Source: Proteromonas lacertae
Lineage: Eukaryota; Sar; Bigyra; Opalinata; Proteromonadidae
Reading direction: 5' to 3'
Assembly (NCBI GenBank): GCA_002245135.1
Contig: NGBS01001227.1
Coordinates: forward strand, 1 to 24,742
DNA length: 24,742 bases
Made by a program: the position numbers and the translations under genes. Below, one piece after another: positions 11,098 to 20,543 of the stretch (the first letter of the stretch is position 1; each line of letters opens with the position of its first letter). The notes under the pieces are model-generated. The model searched no databases. It was not told the origin of the DNA and saw only the letters and a list, made by a program, of their open reading frames with translations.

Positions 11098-14000
11098 TTC
11101 TAGAGGGTGGTGATATTAACTGAAGAAGAGAAACATTTTCTGATACTTTAACACTCTTAGATCTATGTTCTGAATCTATTACTTTACTCTTCTTTTTCCC
11201 CCCTGAATTTTCATTACCAGTAAATGGAGGAAGATCAGTAGTAGTAGAAGAAGAAGAAGAAGGAGGAGGAGGATAATTATCTTCTTCAGTTTCAATTTCC
11301 ATAGCAGAATCAAGATCTCCAAATTCATATCTATTTTTCAGCTCATTATTGTAATATATATCTATACCACATTTCTTTATTTTCAATTGTGTGTTATATC
11401 CTCGATCTTCTAATATAGGTTGACATGATACATTCATTTTACATGTAGAACAATAGAATGTTTTCTTGTTGTTAAAATCATTTACATATTCACATTCTCT
11501 TAGAATTGGTGTTATTTCATTACAATATGGACAAGTTAAAATTTCTGCTATAATATAAACTTCATTTTCATTACCTTTACCTTTTGCTTCTAATAATAAG
11601 GAATAAAAGTGATCATATGTAAAATTAATAGCATCTAATTCATTTCTATTGGTAAACTTTACTTTTTCTTCTCCTCCTTCTTTTACTAATTCAATTAATA
11701 GCAATGGATTTAGAATTGGTTTTGTATTATCCACTTCACAATCATAATAGTTTCTTCTTTGTCCATCTGCAGTATCAAATGATGTTGGAGATATATAATT
11801 ACTTAAAATCATATCTAACTTATCCAATCCTTCTTTATATGAGCTACATGACATATTTGATTCATCTAAATATATAAAATTTGAATCTAAAAACCTTTTC
11901 ATTATAATATTACTTCTTAATGTGATTATCAATGATTTGGTTATTCTCAAACCATCTCCATCTAAAACAATACTTTTCTTGTCATCTTTATAATATAACA
12001 AATCAACATTAATCTCTGGATCATTTATTCTTTTTCTATCTAATTCAATATATGATATAATTTCATTTGTTTTTTCTACTCTATTGAATTTGTTTTTCAT
12101 TATTCTCTTTTTTTTATCATTGTCAAATGTATCATATGATGGATAAATATGTTTTATATACTTCATCATTTTTGGTCCTAACATGTCAGTGTATTTACTA
12201 AAGTCAAAACTTTCTTCTATATCCATTCTCACATCATATTTATGACTTATCATTGTAATTACAAATCTGGGATTATAATCTTTATCAAGGTAAGTTTTAA
12301 TGAAATATTCTTTTAATTCTTCTTCTTTTACATCTGCAATTCTTGTCTTAATCATCTCTTTAATTTTGCTAATTTCATCATATATTTTCTTCACAATCTC
12401 ATCCTTATTTTCTTTCATTATTTCTACTCTTTTTTTACACATATCTTCTATTGTTATCTTTTTTCCTTGTTGTCTTTCGTTTTCTATTTTTCCCTTTATT
12501 TCTTTCTCTATAGAATAGTCATAAACATAATCCTTTGAATCATAAACTAATTTATTTACTTTCTTTTCAATTATATCTTTAACTTTATTACTCTTACATA
12601 CTTTGGATAATATTACAATCTTTTTAGCTTCATGTTGTTGCTTTATTGTATTATTCTTCTCTAATTCTTCTAATTCTTCTTTACTATAATTATGATAGAT
12701 AAATTTTAACTCATCATTTACCAATCCAATATCTTTCTTTAATTCATCTTCATCAAAGATTTTCTTCATATTTTCTATTGTTACTGTTTTAATAATACTT
12801 TTCACATAATTATTAATATCTTTATCAGGAATTATTGTAGTTGATTTTAATCCAAATCTTAATTCCAACTCGGTTTGTAAATATTCATTTACTTTATCTT
12901 TATTGTCATTTAATGCTTTATCTATCATTGAAGATGGTGTATACTATATATATATATATATAAATATTATAGATAATTAATATACTCCTAAATAATAAAG
13001 AGTTTCAGCAAGTTCATCTATTCTTTTCTCCTCAAACATTCCTAATATCATTTCTCTTCTCTTTTCATATGTTTCTTGAAAGATCACATTGAATAAAATA
13101 GCTATAGATTCTTTAATAGGATGATGGTCAGACACTGTTACTTGTATTCCATTTATACACTTTTCATTAATCTCTATTGCATCAACACTTTCAAAATTAG
13201 ATTGAAATGAACAATCAATCAACAATGGTAAAGCTTTTTCATTTAATTTGTCTAATTCTAATTTGTTATTAATAGTGTTTTCTTTATATTTAGATCCTTT
13301 ATAATATAATATTAAATGTTCATAATGATATCCTCCTTCTCCTCCTATTCTGTCATTATCTCCTTCGATTTTCTTTGTTAATAAAGAATAATATATATTG
13401 AAATTATTATCATCTATAATAACTTTCTTTAATGCCAAATCTTCAATATACTTTGAAATAAACTTCAAATTCTGAGGAATTTCATACTCATTTTTAACAT
13501 CATAAATATATACAAATTTATTATATTCAGCAGGAATACCACTATAAATATCTATCTTTTTACACTCATTAATTTTTTTCTCAACATTCACAAGAACTAA
13601 TCCAGGAATTCCTCCATATTTTTCAATCTCTATTTCTGTTACTCTCTTATAAAAATCAATTTCATTCTTATTAAAAGGTAATAAACAGAACTGAATTGGA
13701 GCTCTCTTGCTACGCATTACTTTATATTTATTCAACTTCATATCACTCACTAATATAACCACATCATCCTCACTGTATTCATCTTCTGAAATTGGCATAT
13801 TATTGCAGATGATTATAGATTTTTCAGAAGGATTTTTAACATCTCGTGGAGGTAAGTATGAAATACGATTATATTTGTTTTCTTCTACTCCTTTACAAAG
13901 ATATAAACCTGAAGAGGGTATAAATATAACTTGGAAATTGGAAGATATAAATTGCTTGCATAAAAATGCACAAAAGTTCGTTTTACCTATACCATAGTTT

Positions 14001-14185
14001 CCATATACAACAAAATTCTTTTGGATTCCATTTTCTATTGCTATATATTTCATCATTTCGTTGTAAATATTTAAATAACTCTGTCTTTGAATAAAAAAAA
14101 GCTCTTCTACATATTTTATACCTGTGTTATCAGTTTTAATGGCAGATTCACAGTTTATTATATTAATTAAATCATTATACTTCAT
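9391..14185 (-). CDS. Large Crinkler/RHS-like protein with two P-loop ATPase modules, three exons
   Basis: I read this as one gene of 1568 codons with exons 14185-12986, 12943-11095 and 11048-9391. The introns (12944-12985, 42 nt; 11049-11094, 46 nt) start GTATAT, end TAG, keep the frame and match introns of the ADCK gene nearby. Module 1 has Walker A GNYGIGKT (62-69), a VVILVSD strand, GGIPGLVL (191-198) and a C-terminal VDAIEI...IQVTVSDHHPIK block (334-358), the usual order in Crinkler/RHS ATPases with a nuclease-like C-terminal core. The middle (about 485-620) is charged and coiled-coil. A CPYC/CSTC pair (871-874, 898-901) suggests a zinc ribbon, and a Pro/Ser/Thr linker with KKKSK follows. 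Module 2 has Walker A GQPGCGKS (1141-1148), an SSP strand and a VPRHLYF element. The function is not known; nucleic-acid-directed activity in the nucleus is the family expectation. If the introns are not used, there are three separate genes. Confidence 0.65.
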
Positions 14186-14480
14186 TTACCTATAATTATA
14201 AAAAACCAAATAGAATATTTAATGATAGAAGAAAATAGAAGAAAACCGAAGAAAAGCGTATAGTTGATAAGATGAATTATAATATTCAAAAGTATTTTTA
14301 GTTGTTTAGTTATTATTTTAATTTATGTTTTATGTAAGCATTTAAAAGTAAATACATATAGAATTATAATGATTATATCAGATGAGTGTATGTTAATCAT
14401 ATATTTATATAAAAATACTATGACTTGTGAATGTAGTTTAAATAAATCAGTAATAACGATAATTAAATAAATAAATATAA
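14186..14480. promoter_or_regulatory. AT-rich intergenic region upstream of the double-ATPase gene
   Basis: 295 bp with no coding signal. It must hold the promoter of the minus-strand double-ATPase gene and the 3' end signals of the PPIL4-type gene. A purine-rich run with repeated GAAGAAAA units lies at about 14226-14256, close to the start codon. No defined element is recognised. Confidence 0.4.
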
Positions 14481-15756
14481 TCAATTAGAATGTTTATGAT
14501 GATGATGGCTGTGTTTATGATGATGATGACTTGATTTAGATCTACTTTCACTTCTCTTACGTTTATGACTGCTTCTGCTTCTACTTCTACTTTCATTCTT
14601 CTTCCTCTTCACATCAGATTCTTTATCCTTCTGTTTATTGTTATTAACTTTACCAATATTACTCCTTGCATCTAAAGTAGCATCTCCTTTAGTAAGATTG
14701 TTAGGATTTTTCTTATATTTATTCCACAATTTACCAACTGACTGACTAAAATCGACATGTATTCTTCTATCATCGATTAGTGTGTTATCCATCTTAAAAT
14801 ATGCATCTTGACACTGTTTGGCATTCTCAAACTCTATAAATGCATATTGCAAACTATCTCCTGTTTTGTGATCACGAATAATTTCACAACTTTTAATATC
14901 ACCAAATCTACTAAATATCAACTCTAGATCTTTATCTTCAGTAACTGGATTTAATTTACATACGAATAGTACATTATCTGGAGGTTTCATTTCTGCATCT
15001 GGGATATCACCAACTACTTCTAATATTACTGCTGCTGTTTTACTTTCTTGTTTTTTTATTCGTTTTTGCAGTTCTTCTTGTGATATATTACTATAAGATT
15101 TAAATTATAAAATTATAAAATTATAAATTATTTATATACTCATCGTTATTATTTGCTTCTTCTAATGTCAATCTTGATGGAACAATCTCTGTTTTTGGTT
15201 TTAAATAAGTTGGTGATGATGTAGGAATTAATTCTTTCAATTTATCATCATCTTTAAATGGATCTTCAATAACAATTGTATGTAATATCCTTATATCAAT
15301 AAGTGGTCTTCCATCTTCATCTATATGGAGATGGTTGAATTTATCTAGTGTATCTATATCTTCATCTACTATTTGGCCAAATATTGTGTGATTACCATCT
15401 AAATAATCGATTTTATTTCTTAATGTTATATAGAATTGACTTCCATTACAATTTGGACCTGCTGATGCCATACCTACTGTTCCCATTCTTGAATGAGTAA
15501 GAGATTTTACTATTTCGTCATTGAAATACTTTGATTCACCTCCATCCAATAATCCATAGATTGAACATCCGCCATTTCCACTTCCTGTTGGATCACCTGT
15601 CTGAGCTATATAATTAGCTTGAACATTATAGAATAAATGACCATTGAAATATTTGATTTTACATAATTTTAGAAAATTTTCTGCTGCCATTGGACATTCC
15701 TTGTAATAAAGGTCCACTGTCAAAGTACCAAGACTAGTCTCAAGTATAACACTCAT
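14481..15756 (-). CDS. ppil4: PPIL4-type nuclear cyclophilin with RRM (Rct1/CYP59/KIN241 family)
   Basis: Two exons (15756-15140 and 15090-14481) give 408 residues. The 49-nt intron (15091-15139) is GTATAT...TAG and keeps the frame. The N-terminal cyclophilin domain (about 1-165) begins [12 protein letters not shown], typical of PPIL4, and includes [12 protein letters not shown] and GSQFYITL. As in PPIL4, the catalytic Phe-His-Arg site is changed (LFYNVQ), so isomerase activity is probably weak or absent. An [20 protein letters not shown] linker leads into the RRM, with RNP2 LFVCKL and RNP1 YAFIEF. An SR/KR-rich tail ends in His-rich repeats, and the CYP59 zinc knuckle is not seen. Family members act in the nucleus, linking RNA polymerase II CTD phosphorylation and splicing. 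A single gene, not two, because the linker is conserved across the intron. Confidence 0.93.
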
Positions 15757-15836
15757 AATTTCAAAAAAGAAATGTCAAGTTGAATCAAGCTAAAATCAAA
15801 TCTATTTTGACTATTGACACAATCTTTTTTGCTATT
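15757..15836. promoter_or_regulatory. Short bidirectional promoter region
   Basis: Only 80 bp separate the start codons of the divergent PPIL4-type and acyl-CoA-binding protein genes, so the core promoters of both must lie here or overlap the coding ends. No TATA box can be told apart from the AT-rich background. Confidence 0.5.
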
Positions 15837-16151
15837 ATGTCATCATTAAAAGAACAATTTGAAGCATCAGCTGCTGAAGTTAATTCCTTTAAACCTTCTA
15901 AGCCAGTGCCAGATGAAGATAAGCTTAAAATATATGGATTATACAAACAAGCAACAGTAGGTGATTGTTCTACTGATCGTCCAGGGTTTTTAGATTTTAC
16001 TGTATTTTATATACTTATTTGTAAATTTATTTGGTATATATAGGGTAAAAGAAAGTGGGATTCTTGGAATTCTTATAAAGGTATGTCAAGTGAAGAAGCA
16101 ATGCAAAAGTATATTGATGAAATGAATCGACAAAAAGAAGTATATGGTTAA
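15837..16151 (+). CDS. Acyl-CoA-binding protein (ACBP)
   Basis: Two exons (15837-16001 and 16044-16151) with a 42-nt intron (GTATTT...TATAG) encode 90 residues, the usual size for a free-standing ACBP. The four-helix family signature is clear: [13 protein letters not shown] (about 31-43), the RPGFLDF segment, then GKRKWDSW directly after the intron and [12 protein letters not shown]. In the family these Tyr and Lys residues bind the acyl-CoA phosphate and adenine. The protein buffers and carries long-chain acyl-CoA esters in the cytosol. The first ATG in frame is used; the open frame extends upstream but without an earlier ATG. It is divergent from the PPIL4-type gene and about 200 bp upstream of the ADCK-type gene on the same strand. 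Confidence 0.95.
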
Positions 16152-16351
16152 AATAGTAAAACTGTCAATGATTAATTAATTATTTGTAATGTTTAATGGC
16201 TAATTCTAATATTCAGTGTTTTTCATTGATTGAAGATTTTATAATAATTACTAAAATATTTAGCAATAGTTATAATTTTGTTAATTATTGAAAACGATAA
16301 TATTTTTGAAACAAAATTCTGAAAGAATTTTTCTTCTATTCTTAAATTATA

Positions 16352-18263
16352 ATGCATTTCTTTAGAAAGGCATTAGTAACTGCTGCAGGATGTGCAGTAG
16401 GAGGTGTGTTAGTATCACCGAAAATAAGGTATTTAACTAAATCTTTATTTAGAGGATTAGAAAATCTATTTTAAGACGTTATGTACCTATCAGTACAATA
16501 GCGATAGTAGCATATGATTATAAAGTGAATTATCCATCATATCGAGAAAAGAAAGCACTTGGAATAGAGAAATATCGAGCTAAACAACGAGAAGTAGATG
16601 AGAGAGAAGCGAAGCGAGTTAAAGAGGCGTTTAAGTATTACAATTTTAGTTTTTATAATAAATCTATAAACTAGAATTCTTGGAGGAATATACATAAAAG
16701 TGGGTCAATATATCTCAACATTGAGAGGTATGATACCTCGTGCATGGACTGATACGATGTTAACATTAACAGATAATGGTCAATGTTTTGATTATGAAGA
16801 TATAAGAAGAATGATAATAAATGATTTAGGCAAATCTCCTGAAGAATTATTTGGATCATTTGATAAAGTATATATAAAATGTTAATAATTTATTTAATAA
16901 TATATAAATAGAGTCCAGTAGCAAGTGCTTCATTAGCTCAAGTTCATCGAGCTACATCTGTAACTGGTAAAAAGTTGGCAATAAAAGTACAATATCCATT
17001 ACTACAAGATGAAATGACAATGGATTTCAATGTGATGAGATTAGTGTTGACATTTATTCAAGTATTATTTCCACGATTTGATTTTATGGGAGTATCTCAA
17101 GAATTTTTCCAAATTGCTTTAAACGAGACAGATTTTTCAAAAGAATATAAAAATGCAATAAAAACAAAAGAACTATTTAAAGGCGAGTATATGATATAAT
17201 TATATATTTATGATAGTAAATATTTCTATATTCCTCAAATGTATCCTGAATTATCTTCTAGAAGAGTATTAACAATGGAATATATTGATGGAATAAAAGT
17301 AAATGACAAAGAAAAACTAAAAGAATTTGGATTTGATCGAATCGAAGTAGCTCGAATAATCGTGAAACATTTAAGTGACATGATATTTGTTCATGGATTT
17401 GTTCATATGGATCCTCATGCTGGTAATATTTTTGTTCGTCAAAATCCAGTTGATAAAAATATTCCTCAAATGGTATTGATAGATCATGGAATGTACACAA
17501 CGATGACTGAAAATTCTCGATTAGCAATATGTGAATTATGGAAAGGTTTGTTATTACGAGATGAAGAAGTATATATATATAATATAAATATAATAATAAT
17601 GTTTTATAATAATGAAAATAGAAAATCAACAAAGCTGCGACAAAATTGGGATTAGAAAAATTCGAAGAAATGTTATCATTTATGATAACAATGAGACCCA
17701 AAGATGGAACAACAACATTGGGAGGTAAATTAACCGAAAATGATATTCATTTACTAAAGAAAACTCTAAAGAAAACATTTGGAACGAAATATGGAACAAT
17801 GTTAGACACAGTATATATATATATATTTATATATGAATGTTTTTATAATTATTAATAATACAATTTAGTTATTTCAAATGGCAACAGATATGCCTCCTGA
17901 TTTTGCTTGTGTAATGAGAACAGTTAATATTGTATATTATACATTTTAAAATGATATTATATTATAAATAGATGAGATCAATAACCAATTTTCTAGGAGC
18001 GAGTGAAGCATTTCGATTAAGAACGATGGTTGAATCATCTTTAGAGTATATTGATATAAATGATATAAATAATAGAGGTTTATATACTCACAACAGACAT
18101 ATGTCTTGGGTTGATTATTTTAATTATTCCTTTGATTATTATCTATTTTCAACATTGTATGTATAACATTATAATTTATAGATTCTATTTCCTTGAAGGT
18201 ACAATAAACAACTCAATTCCTGTAGAACAGACCCAAGATGCTTTAGTAAATTTATTTTATTAA
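16352..18263 (+). CDS. ABC1/ADCK-family (ADCK1/ADCK5-like) mitochondrial kinase-like protein
   Basis: Nine exons join in frame to 524 residues: 16352-16428, 16476-16634, 16675-16867, 16912-17186, 17217-17568, 17622-17810, 17869-17931, 17972-18156 and 18182-18263. The eight introns are 25 to 58 nt, start GTAT and end AG. Family motifs appear in order: the KxGQ element (IYIKVGQYIS), the Ala-rich loop replacing the usual P-loop (SPVASASLAQVHRA), the nucleotide-binding Lys (LAIKVQYP), LTMEYIDGIKVND, the catalytic HMDPHAGNIFV and the metal-binding LIDHGMY. The hydrophobic N-terminus (AGCAVGGVLV) fits mitochondrial targeting. The region after the kinase core (FMITMRP) looks closer to ADCK5 than ADCK1. 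Members are atypical kinase-like ATPases linked to mitochondrial lipid or coenzyme Q homeostasis. The C-terminus ends at TAA without truncation. Confidence 0.93.
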
Positions 18264-18449
18264 TTATATTCTACTTCTTACATTTTTGTATTAATATTGT
18301 TATAATATCAATGTGGAATGAATTTAAATGTATTTTCAAAATTTAGGGTTAAGAGAAAACTTTTTGTTAACCATAATTGTCATTTTAATTTTTAATTTTT
18401 GATAATAAAAGCAATTCAAAGGTATTTTAAAGTTTATATGAATATTATT
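18264..18449. other. AT-rich 3' flank of the ADCK-type gene
   Basis: 186 bp with no coding signal, between the stop codon and the right arm of the outer inverted repeat. It presumably holds the poly(A) signal; AATAAA-like strings occur but are not distinctive in this base composition. Confidence 0.4.
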
Positions 18450-18553
18450 ATATATGTATAACCGTAAGAATATCACTGTATGTGGGTAAACCGTACCAGA
18501 CTATTCTTAGGTGCCTTCTACAGGTAAGAATAAGCGATTTGAGTGTGAATTAG
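18450..18553 (-). repeat. Right arm of the near-identical outer inverted repeat
   Basis: Reverse complement of 1-103 with one visible difference. It lies between the intact host gene block on its left and the capsid-gene module of a Polinton on its right. It may be the left terminal repeat of that Polinton, or the right terminal repeat of an 18.5-kb unit beginning at position 1. Confidence 0.9.
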
Positions 18554-19093
18554 TTTTTGGTACGGGTTATACTGGAGCAAGCGGTGAATTTTAAATTGTG
18601 TATATATTTTAGTGTGTGAATAAATTTATGGGTCAAATTCTATTTTTATATCCTCAATAGTTTTTAGCGTAGGATAGTAGAAATAATGTGTAGAAATAGA
18701 AAGGTAGCTACCTGTTCTACCCCGGCAGGGTAGCTACTTTATAGAATAAGAAATGTATTTCTATGTAAGTAAGTAGCGTGTCCTGTGTAGCCTGACTAGG
18801 ACTTAGTGATTAAATAGTGTGGTGGCCAAGCTACAGAATGCGTTCTTACTTTTTTTTTGGTTATTTTTTTTCATTTATCAATTTATTCATGGATTTATAT
18901 AGTGTAGTTAAAAACATTCAAAAGAATTTAAATAGTATCAAAAATATATATTTAAAGAATTATCTGCAGTATTCTATATTTTTTAATAAATCGAAATTCT
19001 GACGAGAAACTGTTGTTATAAACAGAAAAAAGAAACAGTTTTGATTTTCCTGATATTTTAGAAAAACCGTTTTTATCAAAAAAAATATAAAAT
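18554..19093. other. 540-bp stretch without a supported gene
   Basis: Sequence between the outer repeat and the first element gene. The right-hand half has mixed base composition with several short hairpins ending at a T-run (see 18690-18858). A 61-codon open frame at 18817-19002 is low complexity and not supported. Confidence 0.6.
18690..18858 (+). ncRNA. Candidate structured RNA ending in a nine-T run
   Basis: A less AT-rich segment with stacked self-complementary strings: the 10-bp palindrome GGTAGCTACC (18703-18712), whose half pairs again with GGTAGCTAC about 20 bp on, CTACCC-CGGCA-GGGTAG, and AGAAAT-GT-ATTTCT. It ends in nine T at 18850-18858, as RNA polymerase III transcripts do. No clear A or B box is recognised, so the call is speculative. 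It could instead be part of the element's terminal region or replication origin. Confidence 0.25.
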
Positions 19094-19573
19094 ATGTGTG
19101 CTTCAGTAAACTTTGCTTTCTTTTGTTCATTTAGAAATAATGAAGATTATTTAGATAAGTGTATATGTGGAACATGTAAGTTTTACTTATATTTTAACCA
19201 TAACATAAGTGCAGTTTTAGATAGCCCATTACCTAAGGAAGAGATAAAGTCTTATAATGAATTCTGTGCTATTTGCCATCAAAAGATGTGGACAAAGTAT
19301 AGTGATAAGAGATATTATATGATGCTTTTCGATATTAAACCATCAGTAAAACCAAGAGGATTAAATAGACATTATTTTGCAGTGTTTGATAAGTATATTG
19401 AATGGTTAACACTACCTGAAGGAATGGGAAGTGTTCATTTGAAGAAGAATCCTATGTTGAAACATTATGTAAAGAAGAATTATATATTTGATGATAGTGA
19501 TGATGATGAGGAAGAAGAAGCACAAGAAGAAGTTAAAGGAAACAATGATCAAACTACGATAAACATACTCTAA
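19094..19573 (+). CDS. Unidentified Cys-containing Polinton protein, acidic tail
   Basis: 159 residues, starting at an ATG preceded by an A-rich leader. Two closely spaced Cys groups, CICGTC (about 24-29) and CAICHQK (about 56-62), could together bind one zinc ion. The C-terminal 30 residues are very acidic (DDSDDDEEEEAQEE). I recognise no family. It is the only plus-strand gene in the left part of the element and lies at its end, which often holds regulatory or early genes. A zinc-binding regulatory role is possible but rests only on the Cys spacing and the acidic tail. Confidence 0.6.
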   Translation: MCASVNFAFFCSFRNNEDYLDKCICGTCKFYLYFNHNISAVLDSPLPKEEIKSYNEFCAICHQKMWTKYSDKRYYMMLFDIKPSVKPRGLNRHYFAVFDKYIEWLTLPEGMGSVHLKKNPMLKHYVKKNYIFDDSDDDEEEEAQEEVKGNNDQTTINIL

Positions 19574-19709
19574 ATTTTAAAACGAATCTTTATCTTAAAA
19601 TGATTTGGGACAGGGTTTAAAAAATATGCGTAATTTAATAAAAATCATATAATATAATAAAAATATAATAAATTTTATAATAAACATAATAAAATAATCA
19701 TAATAAAGA
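19574..19709. terminator. AT-rich convergent intergenic region
   Basis: About 136 bp of very AT-rich sequence between two convergent genes, with repeated AATAAAA-type strings on both strands. It probably holds the transcript 3' ends of both the 159-residue gene and the minus-strand morphogenesis cluster. Confidence 0.35.
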
Positions 19710-20543
19710 TTAAAATGGTTCTGTAACACCTGTATCCATCCACTCTGTTATAATAACTTGAGGTGGGAATGCTTGATATGAATATGCATCAAGACCTTTT
19801 CGTTCTATATAAAGATTACATTTATTATTATTATTTCTTAATATAGGCCAAAAACATCCATAATCATTAATTGCAGGTTGTGAAGTTTCATTTATTACAC
19901 CTTGTATAGGGAAGTATATTCCATTACTACCATCTACAAAGTATGTTTCTAATAATTTGTTATAATATTGTTGCAATAAATCTTCTTTACCTGGTTCAGC
20001 TTTAATAACATGATTGTCATCTAGATATAATATAAATCCATAACCATCATCATGATTTTTTAAAACAAGGCCATTGTATATCTTGATTCTCATAAAATGT
20101 TCAAACATTTGAATTTTTATAGGTACTTTTACAGTAGATTCATATTGATTGATGGAACCATCTTGAAATATATAGAAATTAACTGACCAATATGTATATT
20201 CAGTATGCAATAATTTAGGTGATACAGAATTATTAACTATTGTAGTACTACCTCCAGAGCTATTATTTACAACATTATATATTTCTTGACATTTACCATA
20301 TATAGTATTTGTAGTAGTTTTGATATCATTAACAGGTGTAATAATATTATTTATTTGAGTATCAGTATGATTATTAATAGGTTTAACAATAGTATCAGGA
20401 TCAGTAGGTTGTATATTTATTTTGTCAGCTATATCTTTAGCAAGCTTATCTGTATCAATATTTATATCTGAAGTATTTCGTTCCCCAATAAACATTTTTT
20501 GAATTAATAAACAATAAAATAACAAAATTAATAAAAACATCAA
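19710..20543 (-). CDS. Membrane-anchored coiled-coil fibre-like Polinton protein
   Basis: 277 residues. An N-terminal hydrophobic segment (about 2-18) would anchor it in a membrane or lipid layer. Residues about 25-90 have a regular heptad-like pattern rich in Asp, Asn, Ile and Thr, and a Ser/Gly hinge (94-98) follows. The rest is a beta-rich head starting LHTEYTYWSV (112-121), with VPIKIQMFEHFMRI further on. This anchor, stalk and head layout is typical of trimeric attachment or minor virion proteins, but no named family is recognised. The start codon overlaps the stop of the ATPase gene by a few bases, so the two are probably co-expressed. A fossil relative lies at 7502-9241. Confidence 0.65.
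   Translation of the reverse strand: MMFLLILLFYCLLIQKMFIGERNTSDINIDTDKLAKDIADKINIQPTDPDTIVKPINNHTDTQINNIITPVNDIKTTTNTIYGKCQEIYNVVNNSSGGSTTIVNNSVSPKLLHTEYTYWSVNFYIFQDGSINQYESTVKVPIKIQMFEHFMRIKIYNGLVLKNHDDGYGFILYLDDNHVIKAEPGKEDLLQQYYNKLLETYFVDGSNGIYFPIQGVINETSQPAINDYGCFWPILRNNNNKCNLYIERKGLDAYSYQAFPPQVIITEWMDTGVTEPF

Noticed and set aside
12300-12518. Plus-strand frame opposite the double-ATPase gene, and a similar one at 13707-13997
   Set aside because: Their low-complexity Ser/Ile/Phe content is what antisense of Lys/Glu/Asn-rich coding sequence gives; no independent support.
14481-15756. Two separate genes, a cyclophilin and an RRM protein
   Set aside because: The conserved PPIL4 linker is encoded between them, and a 49-nt intron joins the two frames in phase.
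17258-17701. 147-codon minus-strand frame opposite the ADCK-type gene
   Set aside because: It is antisense to exons with clear ADCK motifs and spans an intron; shadow frame.
18817-19002. 61-codon plus-strand open frame, Phe/Tyr/Asn-rich
   Set aside because: It depends on T-runs and AT-rich sequence, has no recognisable motif, and overlaps a hairpin-rich segment ending in a T-run.
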